Of a DNA stretch of 64,000 nucleotides, positions 1-8,390 are shown one piece after another. Each line of letters starts with the position of its first letter. Position 1 is the stretch's first letter. The position numbers and the translations under genes were made by a program. The stretch is taken from contig CAFBRK010000106.1 of the NCBI GenBank assembly GCA_903231505.1, forward strand, positions 1 to 64,000, given 5' to 3'. The notes beneath the pieces were generated by a model, which saw nothing but the letters and a program-made list of their open reading frames with translations, did no database searches and was not told the DNA's origin. Origin of the DNA: Olavius algarvensis associated proteobacterium Delta 3. GTDB lineage: Bacteria; Desulfobacterota; Desulfobacteria; Desulfobacterales; CAFBRK01.

Positions 1-269
1 AATTGGACTTGACAAACGCTGAAAAATGAAACAGGAAAGCAGCAGATAACCCACCTTAATCAATAGAAAAATCAGACCTCATTACGTCTAGCTTGCCACT
101 ATGCGTACCCCATTAAAGCAGAATACAGTGATAGCTTGCCTGCTGTAGTGTTAACCGGAGGCTTACTCCGGCGGTCAACTCTCTCATAGGCCTTTCAATG
201 TTGGAATAGCTGAAACCCAGACAGTGGAAGGTGCGGATCGAGTAAAGTTTAATCTTATGCAATCCATAA
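1..269. other. Non-coding stretch beyond the array
   Basis: No convincing reading frame is seen here. It lies beyond the most degenerate, presumably oldest, CRISPR repeat. A small perfect hairpin (CCGGAG/CTCCGG around 154-171) may end the array transcript on the minus strand, but it has no T-run. A stretch near 209-244 weakly resembles the first part of a repeat and was not counted. Confidence 0.4.
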
Positions 270-589
270 GCTTCAACGCAGTCCCGGCCTTGACCGGGAG
301 ATCACGACCGCTCGTAAAACCCTTCACGCATACGATAACAGCTTCAACGGAGTCCCGGAGTTCACCGGGAGAACACTTGTAGCGACCGCCATAACGGGCC
401 GCATTTTCCATGCTTCAACGCAGTCCCAGCATTCGCTGGGAGATCACCAATTATCTGGGTGTCCCGGCAGGTGATTATACAGGGCTTCAACGTAGTCCCA
501 GCATTCACTGGGAGATCACGCCACCGGACATGCTGTACGAAAAGTACCCGATTGCTTCAACGTAGTCCCAGCATTCACTGGGAGATCAC
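270..589 (-). CRISPR. CRISPR array, five 36-bp repeats and four spacers
   Basis: Five 36-bp repeats lie at 270-305, 341-376, 412-447, 484-519 and 554-589, with spacers of 35, 35, 36 and 34 bp. The repeats at 484 and 554 are identical; those at 412, 341 and 270 diverge progressively. This places the leader at the 590 side, so transcription runs on the minus strand in the same direction as the cas genes. Each repeat has an inner hairpin (CCCAG/CTGGG in the new repeats, CCCGG/CCGGG in the two oldest), and the stem changes are compensatory. Every spacer can be read open in at least one frame (for example PPDMLYEKYPI in 520-553), which fits phage coding sequence but is weak evidence at this length. 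The array is short. Confidence 0.95.
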
Positions 590-754
590 TGCATATATCT
601 CAAACTCTTGTATATACACCGAATATTTGTGACTTTTTGCGAACCACCATTCATTCTGAATTCTTTCGATGATCCGTTTCGCATAATATTTGATAATTCA
701 CCGATTTTAAATGATATCATCCTTCCGCGAATCCCCCTGCTTTTCTATGTACGT
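590..754 (-). promoter_or_regulatory. CRISPR leader
   Basis: This AT-rich, gene-free stretch of about 165 bp lies between the stop of the last cas gene (755) and the first conserved repeat. Its position next to the two identical repeats marks it as the leader, from which the array would be transcribed on the minus strand. No certain promoter hexamers were assigned. Confidence 0.6.
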
Positions 755-1585
755 TTAATGTTCGCGCCAAGGTGGATAAAGCATTCCATACTTTCCACTG
801 GAGCCATAGGAGGCTGACCAGACTTCAGTCACACCTGGCCTTTCGTGCAATTTTTCGAGTGGAAGCGTCCGCAGCAGTGAGACTTCTTCAAGGCATAGGA
901 AGGCATCCCAGATGGGCCAGACATATGCTGAATCTGGGTGAGCCCTCCAACCTGTTGTTATCGCTCGGTTGGCTGATATAGGAATCACTGGATGCAATGG
1001 TATCGATTCAAACGCGAGCCATACAGATCCCGGCTTACCCGGAGCCTTACTTTTTGTTGGGGCCTGGCGTTCATGGGCATGTGATCGGACGGCAATGGGA
1101 TCTAATCCGAAGGAAGATTGTCCCTCGTACTTTCCGCCCAAGAGCGCCACTTTAAAATGTTTTCTTTCAACCCTTTGGGCAAGGCCTCGTAGGTCGCGCA
1201 GTAATTTCTGCGCACCCGATGTCATATCCATACGCGTGGGCTTAACATATCCATTGTAGAGTACAGCATCCGTCGCCCAACCAGCCATAAATTCAAGTGC
1301 ACGACGATCATCTAACATGCCTTTGCATGTCTTGCGGTATATCTCTGGAGGAACTTTTCTCGTTGAGTCGGCCCAATTAAACTCTAGCGATTCAGAACGA
1401 TAGGTCATGTTAGCCATAAGCTCATTTATTGCACTCTCCGGATCGATCCCCTCGATTACCGCATGGCCATTTTGCCATCCAAGTTTAACATCAAGACCCC
1501 TATCAGATGCCAGCACCCGCAGCATCCCAAGAGCGGACAGAAAACCGATGGGCGAAGCAGCCGCCATTCCTTTTATGTCATGCAA
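755..1585 (-). CDS. Type I-U/I-G Cascade subunit, Cas8u2/Csb3-like
   Basis: A 276-residue protein read from a TTG start at 1585. An AGGAGG sits six bases before this TTG and the gene overlaps the end of cas3 by 8 bp, so it is probably translationally coupled. An upstream ATG (1621) and a downstream ATG (1567) lack such a ribosome site. The N-terminus has the pattern SPIGFLSALGMLRVLA, which resembles the opening of small Cas8-like subunits of type I-U systems. The gene is last in the operon csb1-csb2-cas3-this, in the position expected for the large subunit that helps recognise target DNA. The family assignment rests mainly on context, size and the N-terminal motif; Csb3 versus Cas8u2 cannot be settled by eye. 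Confidence 0.6.
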   Translation of the reverse strand: MHDIKGMAAASPIGFLSALGMLRVLASDRGLDVKLGWQNGHAVIEGIDPESAINELMANMTYRSESLEFNWADSTRKVPPEIYRKTCKGMLDDRRALEFMAGWATDAVLYNGYVKPTRMDMTSGAQKLLRDLRGLAQRVERKHFKVALLGGKYEGQSSFGLDPIAVRSHAHERQAPTKSKAPGKPGSVWLAFESIPLHPVIPISANRAITTGWRAHPDSAYVWPIWDAFLCLEEVSLLRTLPLEKLHERPGVTEVWSASYGSSGKYGMLYPPWREH

Positions 1586-4196
1586 GGAATTCCTCCTGTT
1601 CTGCAATAGACTGTCGTGCATCCGATGCTCTCAGCAACAACTCCATCTCCGCCAAAGTCCATGGACCCAACTCGGCTTTCAAGGCCGAAAAAGCCTCGAT
1701 CCAACCACTACCAAGCGTGGCCACCTCAACCCCATGGGCATCTGGATCGGCACAAGGAGGAAACCACGGCCTGCCAAACCCATGATGACTGCCCACCAGA
1801 TAACGAACTAAGCGATCCGTTTCGTTTGATAACGACAGTGACGCCAGTTCATGCCTAAATCCTTTGGGTATATCTGCCTGTGCATATGCGGCGTATATTT
1901 CCGATAGCTTTCGCATACCAGATTTGGCCAAAAGAGGACCAGCAGCCGCATCAATGGGATTACCGTATAGCATCACTTGAAACCGATGCTCTGCTTTTCC
2001 TTTGTCGTGTAGTTTCGCTGCGGTCTTCAATCTTTCCAGTTGGTGATGTCCGTCAGCTATCAGTTCAATTTTACGGGTAACGCCTTCAAGGTGCCGCTGC
2101 AATTCCACTCGTGCCCCGGAATGCAGGGTTGCGTTAACCTCATCGATTATTCGCCCTCGAAGCACTATTCCCATTGGGTATCGCTCGATCTCGAATTTAC
2201 CTTTGAAAGCATCAATAAAGGGATGCTTGATTTCGGCTAAAAGAGATCTCAAGGTCGAATGGGCGAATTGGACACGATCTTTATCAACTCCAAACTCAGG
2301 CACCAATTCTGTCTCTGCGGCAATAACCTCGGTCACCGCTTCAGAAATCTGTTTTTCCTTTGAGCCGAGCCAGTTCGTTAAATTTGGCACCAATCGGATA
2401 ACAAGGTATTTTCCCCTATCAAGGCGGCAGTATTCGGCAACGTCCGTAACCGGATTTTTGCTATTGGGATTCCAACCATAATCATCGCAACCTCCGAAGA
2501 GGGAAGGAACTATTAGGGTATCCCCTGTTTGTATATCTCGCGGTGACACTAACGCTATATCGTCTGGACCGCGCCAGCGTAAAACCGGAAGCGTTTCCAC
2601 CAGCTGAGATCGGGGTACAGATACCAGATAATTGGCCCCTTCAATATCTGTTACGTACTGCTGTCGGAGTCCCAATAACCATGATTGCGCTGCGTATAAG
2701 GGTATTTCCAATGATTCCCTTGTAAGAGGGGGTTGTAGCTTAACGATGTCATTCCAACTGGAAGGATCTTCTATGGGCAGGTCACTACGCCAGATAATCG
2801 ATACGTCTGAAGCGCGGTTACCGGCCCCGTGCAACCAAGCAGAAATATCAATCCTTGGTGCATCTGGGCCTGTCTGCGACAGTAATCTGATGTGTGGAGG
2901 AAGCAGGGCGGGAGCTTGAGCGGGTTCAGACGGAGGCGGCTGACCTTTCTTCTTAATTATTTTTTCCAGTTCGGTGATACCGAAATCTATAACTCCGTCT
3001 TGAGCTACTTGTTTGAGCCACTCCCAAGTATGGTGGATAGCCATCCCATAAATTGGATCTGGAACGGGCGAACCTTTTTTATCGCGCTTCGGATCTCGAT
3101 AAATAATGACAGCATTAGCAGTCCGAATTTCGCCCATTCGATCTAGCCGACCAAAGCGCTGACGAAGGGAATCAAGAGGCGCGGCTTCTGTAATCAGTGA
3201 ATCAAAGTCGATGTCGGCACCCACTTCAACAGTTTGGGTGGCAACGATGAAAATTGGCTCTCCATCCGTGCGATTTCTCCCAGCCCTGATTTCCGGAAAA
3301 AGACGGGCCATCAGTTGATCCCGGTCATATGGCCGAATACGGCCTGTGAGTAGCTCCGCTCTATGCCTTTGCTTGATAAGGGCCTTCTGGATTCGGCGGG
3401 CGCTGTCTACCCTATTAACGACCACTCCGATCACTCGACTATCTTTTACTAAATTCTGAGCCTCTGCCGCCGCAATTTTCACAAAATCTTTTTCAGCGTC
3501 GGAACTGTTCAATAAGCGAGCTTTTTTTGAAGACTTCAGACGTTTTTTCAGAACAGGGTGAGAGGTATCTTCCTTTGATAATCTGATTTCATCTACATCT
3601 GTCTCCGTAGGAGTCGCGGTCATCGTAATCATGCGAACATTGGCCCCGTAGCGGCAAGAGGCCTGCACCGTCTGAATAAAGGGCGTCGAGATATGGGCTT
3701 CATCAACAATGTATAGGGCATCGTTGCCGACAAATCCGGCGTGTAGTGGAGCCATTCGTGTACTCACTCCATAACCGCGATGCAGCAACCTAGACCCGAT
3801 CTGGTCTACCGTAGACACAAGGACGGTTACTCGCTCCGGGTACAATACCCAATCGTCATCACCATGCACTCCACCACGGAGGCGAACAACTTGAATCGGT
3901 CCTATCCGTTGATTGAATTCATCTAAGGCTGGTTCGGATAATGCGTTAGCAATCCGCTGGGCACGGTTGTATGCCTCGTCCACAACAACACGGCGGTCTA
4001 TAATGAAGGCTATCCGACGAGCACCACCATGGGCGGCTGCGAAAACTGCAGCATCAATCATGCTTGTCTTGCCAGATGCAGTGGGCACATTAACGGCGTT
4101 AAATTTTTCGCCAGATGTCAATCGGTGGGCTGCTTCCGCTTGCCAGGGAAATGGCTCATACCCGTGAATTGTCCGAAACATGTGATCGAAGTTCAT
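1578..4196 (-). CDS. cas3: CRISPR-associated helicase/nuclease Cas3 (type I-U, C-terminal HD)
   Basis: An 872-residue Cas3 that would unwind and degrade DNA bound by the Cascade complex. The N-terminal superfamily 2 helicase has PTASGKT (residues 38-44), VDEAH (164-168), TMTATPT and the helicase C motif QRFGRLDRMG. The HD nuclease domain is at the C-terminus: LHDKGKAEHRF near residue 730, then RHELASL and GSHHG. This helicase-then-HD order is typical of type I-U/I-G and opposite to most type I Cas3 proteins. The ATG at 4196 is taken as start; a TTG at 4211 in the same frame is possible and neither has a strong ribosome site. The gene lies 18 bp after csb2 and overlaps the next gene by 8 bp. 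Confidence 0.92.
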   Translation of the reverse strand: MNFDHMFRTIHGYEPFPWQAEAAHRLTSGEKFNAVNVPTASGKTSMIDAAVFAAAHGGARRIAFIIDRRVVVDEAYNRAQRIANALSEPALDEFNQRIGPIQVVRLRGGVHGDDDWVLYPERVTVLVSTVDQIGSRLLHRGYGVSTRMAPLHAGFVGNDALYIVDEAHISTPFIQTVQASCRYGANVRMITMTATPTETDVDEIRLSKEDTSHPVLKKRLKSSKKARLLNSSDAEKDFVKIAAAEAQNLVKDSRVIGVVVNRVDSARRIQKALIKQRHRAELLTGRIRPYDRDQLMARLFPEIRAGRNRTDGEPIFIVATQTVEVGADIDFDSLITEAAPLDSLRQRFGRLDRMGEIRTANAVIIYRDPKRDKKGSPVPDPIYGMAIHHTWEWLKQVAQDGVIDFGITELEKIIKKKGQPPPSEPAQAPALLPPHIRLLSQTGPDAPRIDISAWLHGAGNRASDVSIIWRSDLPIEDPSSWNDIVKLQPPLTRESLEIPLYAAQSWLLGLRQQYVTDIEGANYLVSVPRSQLVETLPVLRWRGPDDIALVSPRDIQTGDTLIVPSLFGGCDDYGWNPNSKNPVTDVAEYCRLDRGKYLVIRLVPNLTNWLGSKEKQISEAVTEVIAAETELVPEFGVDKDRVQFAHSTLRSLLAEIKHPFIDAFKGKFEIERYPMGIVLRGRIIDEVNATLHSGARVELQRHLEGVTRKIELIADGHHQLERLKTAAKLHDKGKAEHRFQVMLYGNPIDAAAGPLLAKSGMRKLSEIYAAYAQADIPKGFRHELASLSLSNETDRLVRYLVGSHHGFGRPWFPPCADPDAHGVEVATLGSGWIEAFSALKAELGPWTLAEMELLLRASDARQSIAEQEEFLA

Positions 4197-4214
4197 AATG
4201 GAATAAACCAAGCT

Positions 4215-5576
4215 TCAGTTTAATGGGCGAAACAGTCCCACACCGTAAAAACGCAGTCTTCCCGCCAGTAGTGGACCCGCGATCGGTTCATCAAAATGTA
4301 CGGTGGCATGATACCGGGGTTTTTTAACCGGAACTCGAAAGGCAGGGGGTGCTCCCTGAAATACGCTAAAACTGAATATGGTAACCTCTTTAGGTTCCGG
4401 ATAGCCTGCAAATTCAAGAGATTGGCGCAAAGCACGACGCAAACGATCCTCTGTAAGGCGCTTCGGTGGACGATCAATAACCACTGGTGTAACCGTTGCC
4501 CATTCACTTGACGGGCGAGTCCATGTTTGAATCTTTAATGCAGCAGGTAGGACTTCATCCGGAGCGGGAGAGGATAGTTGGCCAATTCGCCCATCGGGTA
4601 ACCGAAGGTTGTGAATTTGATCTATGGCTCTCAATAAAACGGCTCGCTCATTCATGTCTACTGATGCCGGAATCGAGACTCCAATTCCCATGACCCGACC
4701 TTTTGCATAGCGGTGCCCAACATCGGGCAAAGGAACCCATCCGACATGCACCCCTTTTGTATGCCCATGTACCGCTGCAGGGCAATTATCACCAAGTACA
4801 GACATAACCGCCCGTCGAAGTGCACGCCCAAGATATGCCGCAGTATCTGCACCATGCATGGTCCCGCTTATGCGTAAGGGGATCAACAACGTACCATCGC
4901 TTTTTATGGTCGTCGCGGATTCAAAATTGCGGCGATACCGGGTTAAAGTCTCGCATGTGGAAACCGGTCGACGGATACCCCCTGAGAGTTCAAATACAGA
5001 GTCAAGTTCGTTGAGGCGGCCGGGTAAAGTCGTTCTGATGAATTCGGTACCCCTTTCGTCAGGTACCCAATAGGCCTTTGTGGGCATTCTGCCCGAAGCG
5101 GCTGTTATCAACGCCATCGAATGGGATGTTCCGAGGTGAGTGACACCACTTGCGATCTCATCGAGTGTAGCGAGAGCTTCAGAATTTGTATCGACATTCC
5201 AATCGTAATAAAGGATTGGCTCTCCCAATATGACCGCAGATGGGAAATGTCGCGGTTGACGCCAGCGATATACGGGGTTTTCGAATTCTTCTTGGCCTTT
5301 TTTCCCCTTTCGCTTTATCAAATCACCAGGCGGTACATAATTTACCGGAGCTGTTGACAGATCTGCAGGTGGTGAATAAATGGATGGTGCCGGTAATGCC
5401 TCCAACCACTCGAGTGCGCTCCTTCTTTCTGGGGTCATACCGATACCGCTGCGATAGGCCGACGCCACCATGGCTGAGAATAAGCGGGCTGGATGCGGTG
5501 GCCACTCAGCTATCGAAGGATCATTTGCCCGAGCGGCATAATAGCGTCCTGATGGATAAATAACCTTCAGATACAT
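4215..5576 (-). CDS. csb2: Type I-U Cas protein Csb2 (Cas5-Cas6 type, GSU0054 family)
   Basis: A 453-residue protein starting MYLKVIYPSGRYYAA with the WPPHPARLFSAMVAS block typical of the GSU0054/Csb2 family. In type I-U systems this protein is described as a fusion of Cas5-like and Cas6-like functions: it would cut the array transcript at the repeat hairpin and hold the 5' handle of the crRNA. Only 2 bp separate it from the csb1 stop, and cas3 follows 18 bp after its own stop, so it is mid-operon. There is no separate cas5 or cas6 in the window, consistent with this gene supplying both roles. Confidence 0.87.
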   Translation of the reverse strand: MYLKVIYPSGRYYAARANDPSIAEWPPHPARLFSAMVASAYRSGIGMTPERRSALEWLEALPAPSIYSPPADLSTAPVNYVPPGDLIKRKGKKGQEEFENPVYRWRQPRHFPSAVILGEPILYYDWNVDTNSEALATLDEIASGVTHLGTSHSMALITAASGRMPTKAYWVPDERGTEFIRTTLPGRLNELDSVFELSGGIRRPVSTCETLTRYRRNFESATTIKSDGTLLIPLRISGTMHGADTAAYLGRALRRAVMSVLGDNCPAAVHGHTKGVHVGWVPLPDVGHRYAKGRVMGIGVSIPASVDMNERAVLLRAIDQIHNLRLPDGRIGQLSSPAPDEVLPAALKIQTWTRPSSEWATVTPVVIDRPPKRLTEDRLRRALRQSLEFAGYPEPKEVTIFSFSVFQGAPPAFRVPVKKPRYHATVHFDEPIAGPLLAGRLRFYGVGLFRPLN

Positions 5577-5578
5577 GA

Positions 5579-6724
5579 CTATTCACCACTTTTTGCGTTT
5601 CGGCTCCGATTCACCAATGTGGTCAGGCGTTTGTTTGCATAAGCAATGAGTGGTTCCTGACGCCACTGAAATCCAAATTTTGAAGCCGCCTCAAGAGAAG
5701 CTTCAAGGGCTTCAAGGCACTTTTCTGAGGTAATCGGGAAAATTTCTGTATCCTCAAGTGCACGGCCAATAATTTCGATCTCTGGACTCTTTGTTGGAAA
5801 TAATTCACATCCGGAACGCAAGTTGTACCCGGCGTCCATCTGGGCAAGAAGTCCATAGAGGCCCAGTGCTGCGATCGTAGTTTGGCAGGCATGGTTGCCG
5901 TCATCGTTATCTCCAAATCGAAGTCGACGAAGGCCGGAGCATGAAACAATGCTTGTCTGAATCGCTTCTGTGATCACGGCACCCCGTTCAGATAGGTTTG
6001 GAACGCTGCCGAAACCTTTCACGGAAGGATCGACACCCTTATCCCTGGGTGCTGCTTTTTTATCTTCGTCGACTTCAAACAGGCGATCCGGATCTTTGGA
6101 TTGATAGAGAGGGCCGGCATCCTTTCGAATATCCATTGGATCGAATTTGACAGCGCCACTTTGAATAGGAAGGGCGTCCAGCCCGACTATCTCAGATGTC
6201 AACAGACGCGGAAGCTTCGCCACCAATGGGCCACCACCGCCGTGACTGTCCCAGCCGCCAAGGGCCAAGGTGATTGGTGCGTGCGAATAAAGTGCCTCTG
6301 CCTTCTCGGCGCGCGCTGCATAAATAGCCATTCCGATTTCAGATTTTGCAAAGGGTACACCATCTATCGTCGTCAGACGCAGTGTCGCATCATATATCCG
6401 GTGCGATAGCTGGAGTACCGAATACCGCTCTTCGCCGGTTTCCGCGGGAATGACTAATTCAATGTCCGGGTACCGGATAAAATTTCGTCTATGGGCATCT
6501 AGTACAGCCATTTCAACCCGGTTTGCTTGACTTTGAACCGAGTCGAGTAGAACCGCATCACGTTTTTCGCCGTCGATCCAGGCAGGTCTGAAAATATGCT
6601 GCCCCTGATCGTAGGTCGGAGGAAACACTAAACCGTCTGCATTTGCTGGTTTTAAATTGACGGTCAATCGGATTGCAGATGCAGTGGAGACTGCGGACGA
6701 GAGAGTAGAATAAAGATCGGACAT
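5579..6724 (-). CDS. csb1: Type I-U Cas7-like backbone protein Csb1 (GSU0053 family)
   Basis: A 381-residue protein, first gene of the cas operon. The open frame extends upstream, but the ATG at 6724 (MSDLYSTL) is chosen because GAGAGG lies seven bases before it. The protein shows family features such as VFPPTYDQGQHIFRPAWIDG and DSVQSQANRVE near the N-terminus and GGWDSHGGGGP in the middle. It would form the crRNA-binding backbone of the Cascade complex. A perfect 16-bp palindrome about 100 bp upstream may control the operon. Confidence 0.87.
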   Translation of the reverse strand: MSDLYSTLSSAVSTASAIRLTVNLKPANADGLVFPPTYDQGQHIFRPAWIDGEKRDAVLLDSVQSQANRVEMAVLDAHRRNFIRYPDIELVIPAETGEERYSVLQLSHRIYDATLRLTTIDGVPFAKSEIGMAIYAARAEKAEALYSHAPITLALGGWDSHGGGGPLVAKLPRLLTSEIVGLDALPIQSGAVKFDPMDIRKDAGPLYQSKDPDRLFEVDEDKKAAPRDKGVDPSVKGFGSVPNLSERGAVITEAIQTSIVSCSGLRRLRFGDNDDGNHACQTTIAALGLYGLLAQMDAGYNLRSGCELFPTKSPEIEIIGRALEDTEIFPITSEKCLEALEASLEAASKFGFQWRQEPLIAYANKRLTTLVNRSRNAKSGE

Positions 6725-6823
6725 GGCGCACCTCTCAGAATTAATGGGTTTAGTAATGATATTAATAGGTTTTGAAATAGTATATGATAATGATAATAAA
6801 CTTTTTTGCGCCAAATTAGGAAG

Positions 6824-6839
6824 GTTATGATTTCATAAC
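6824..6839. promoter_or_regulatory. Perfect palindrome upstream of csb1
   Basis: GTTATGA-TT-TCATAAC is a perfect 16-bp inverted repeat 100 bp upstream of the csb1 start. It is a candidate operator for the cas operon. No cognate regulator was identified, and AT-rich DNA gives such palindromes by chance more easily. Confidence 0.35.
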
Positions 6840-7480
6840 AACGATTTTATTTTTTAACAAGCGCAAGGAATTTGAAGCAAAATCTGCACAAATTGGGCCA
6901 GGATCAGATCATTTTCATATTATCGGGGCAAGGTAGAAAGTGGGACACGTTTGGGTTCCCGTAATTGTCCTACTTTTGGTAATAACTTCTTTAATGGCTC
7001 AGTTAAAAACAGCGAAATTTAATGAACATTTATTATACGGGTGCTTTCAGAGGCAAAAATCGGTTAAATTCGGTGGAAAGAAAAATATTTACTTTTCATT
7101 ATACTGATTTTCAGAATAACACCGACCACCTCGATGCCGATGCTACCCTATTCAAGGTGTCGTCATAACCATCCCACGTCAGAATCATCTCATAATTTTC
7201 CGATCATTCTCCGGAAACACCGAGCATCAGACGCCATAAACTATTCCAGTGATACCCTCTGATACACGGTCATGATACAGGATAGATCATCTGATGTATC
7301 ACCCGAATTCCATACAGGAATTTTTATGTCGAATTTTCGTTGCATGCAATTACATAAATTTTAGTGAACACTATAAACATTCACTGTGATATCATTCGGT
7401 TCAGTTCATTATTCATCATCACGTCATGGGGGATATACCATTACGTTCGACGTAAAGGGATGATAGCCCCTCCGAAAAGA
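6840..7480. other. Gene-free AT-rich stretch between cas operon and accessory island
   Basis: About 640 bp without a credible gene on either strand. It holds the first TGATAC cluster (7250-7301) and an inverted repeat TTACGT-TCG-ACGTAA at 7441-7455, 26 bp beyond the stop of the next minus-strand gene. No terminator with a T-run was found. It is probably the boundary of the island at 7-10.5 kb. Confidence 0.4.
7250..7301. repeat. TGATAC motif cluster A (iteron-like)
   Basis: TGATAC occurs at 7250-7255, 7260-7265 and 7273-7278, and inverted as GTATCA at 7296-7301: four copies within 52 bp. A second group of four lies at 8169-8281 on the other side of the SeqA-N/RAMA-like gene. A six-base motif is expected about once per 2 kb per strand, so this density is unlikely by chance. 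Binding by the Rep-like or the SeqA-N/RAMA-like protein is possible but not shown. Confidence 0.5.
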
Positions 7481-7954
7481 TCAAGTTCCTGCTAAATATT
7501 GGTCCCATAAGGTCTTAATGTCGATTCCGTCGGTAGTGTACCAACGTTTAGGTCCCTGTACGGAATCGCTACTATATCCTTCTTTCTTAAGGCATTTTTT
7601 TGCGAGTTCACTCATTGAAACCAATTCGTCATTCCACAAAAGATGTTTTCCTGAAATGGTTGCTTCATAACCGGGCAGCTTATTTCCTCTATAGTCGTGG
7701 AGGTATAGGGTCTGTCCATCTTGAACGAGTCCAGCTTGGATAAGTTTACTCAAGTCTGTTTTAGGCTGTTTCTTTCTAAATCTTATTTTTCGATTAGGCT
7801 GATCTTTTTTAGGCGAGAAGTTGTCTGACCCATCAGACTTTTTTTCAAGATTAAACAACCTTTTTAATGTGTCATTTGGCGTTTTATCGACAAAAGGGAT
7901 TGCTTGACTTTGAAGAAATTTATAAACTCCGTCATCGATTTCAATTGTCTTCAT
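7481..7954 (-). CDS. SeqA N-terminal-like / RAMA-like (DUF4357-type) fusion, putative DNA-binding
   Basis: A 157-residue protein with a strong ribosome site (GGAGGAGG) before ATG 7954. Residues 1-36 (MKTIEIDDGVYKFLQ... to LKRLFNL) closely match, from memory, the start of SeqA, whose N-terminal domain self-assembles and places it on hemimethylated GATC sites. After a basic linker, residues 68-157 (LIQAGLVQDGQTLYL ... KRWYTTDG...LWDQYL) look like the RAMA/DUF4357 fold found with restriction and methylation proteins and proposed to read modified DNA. SeqA's own C-terminal DNA-binding domain is absent. The gene stands alone with its own promoter. The domain calls are by eye; function as a modified-DNA-sensing nucleoid or replication regulator is inference. 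Confidence 0.55.
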   Translation of the reverse strand: MKTIEIDDGVYKFLQSQAIPFVDKTPNDTLKRLFNLEKKSDGSDNFSPKKDQPNRKIRFRKKQPKTDLSKLIQAGLVQDGQTLYLHDYRGNKLPGYEATISGKHLLWNDELVSMSELAKKCLKKEGYSSDSVQGPKRWYTTDGIDIKTLWDQYLAGT

Positions 7955-7987
7955 GGCCTCCTCCTATTTATCTATTCATAGTTTAGA

Positions 7988-8059
7988 ATAAGAATAGCCA
8001 TAAGATTAATTCTTGTCAAGCTTTAATTATAAGAATAGTCCGAAATCTTACATTCTTAT
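7988..8059 (-). promoter_or_regulatory. Promoter with repeated ATAAGAATAG sites
   Basis: On the minus strand, TTGACA (8019-8014), 17 bases, then TATTCT (7996-7991) form a good promoter for the SeqA-N/RAMA-like gene. The plus-strand sequence ATAAGAATAG is found at 7988-7997, overlapping the -10, and at 8029-8038, just upstream of the -35. An inverted near-copy is at 8051-8059. This layout suggests repression, possibly by the gene product itself. Confidence 0.55.
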
Positions 8060-8168
8060 CTGCTTTTCTTTTTCTACAGAAAGGGATTTCATTATTTAAG
8101 AGAAAGTAAATATCTGGAATCAATCATTTAATCGGATAATCAGAGGAAAAAGTAGCAGGATCATGGAA

Positions 8169-8281
8169 TGATACATGGAAATTTACAGGGGGATGGATAG
8201 GGATGATACCAATGATTTTTTAGGTCAAGTATCATAGGGTTACATGGTTTATCTATATGGAATCATTAGGATTATGTATCA
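8169..8281. repeat. TGATAC motif cluster B (iteron-like)
   Basis: TGATAC occurs at 8169-8174 and 8204-8209, and inverted as GTATCA at 8229-8234 and 8276-8281. Related ATCATRGGG and ACATGG strings recur between them. The cluster lies downstream of the Rep-like gene and upstream of the SeqA-N/RAMA-like promoter, in an otherwise gene-free 436-bp AT-rich gap (7955-8390). It could be a replication origin or a binding array. Confidence 0.45.
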
Positions 8282-8390
8282 GGTAGCATAGGGGCTTGGG
8301 TCATGGGGGTTGCGTGGAAATTAATTATTTTGGAAATATTACGTTAAATCGGGATGTTAAGATATAGTTTCGTAAAAAATATATAATATT

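Noticed and set aside
209-244. Possible sixth, very degenerate CRISPR repeat
   Set aside because: Only the first 14 bases resemble the repeat (about 10 of 14), the hairpin is absent and the implied spacer would be too short.
184-411. 75-codon frame across the array
   Set aside because: It runs through repeats and spacers of the CRISPR array and has no ribosome site.
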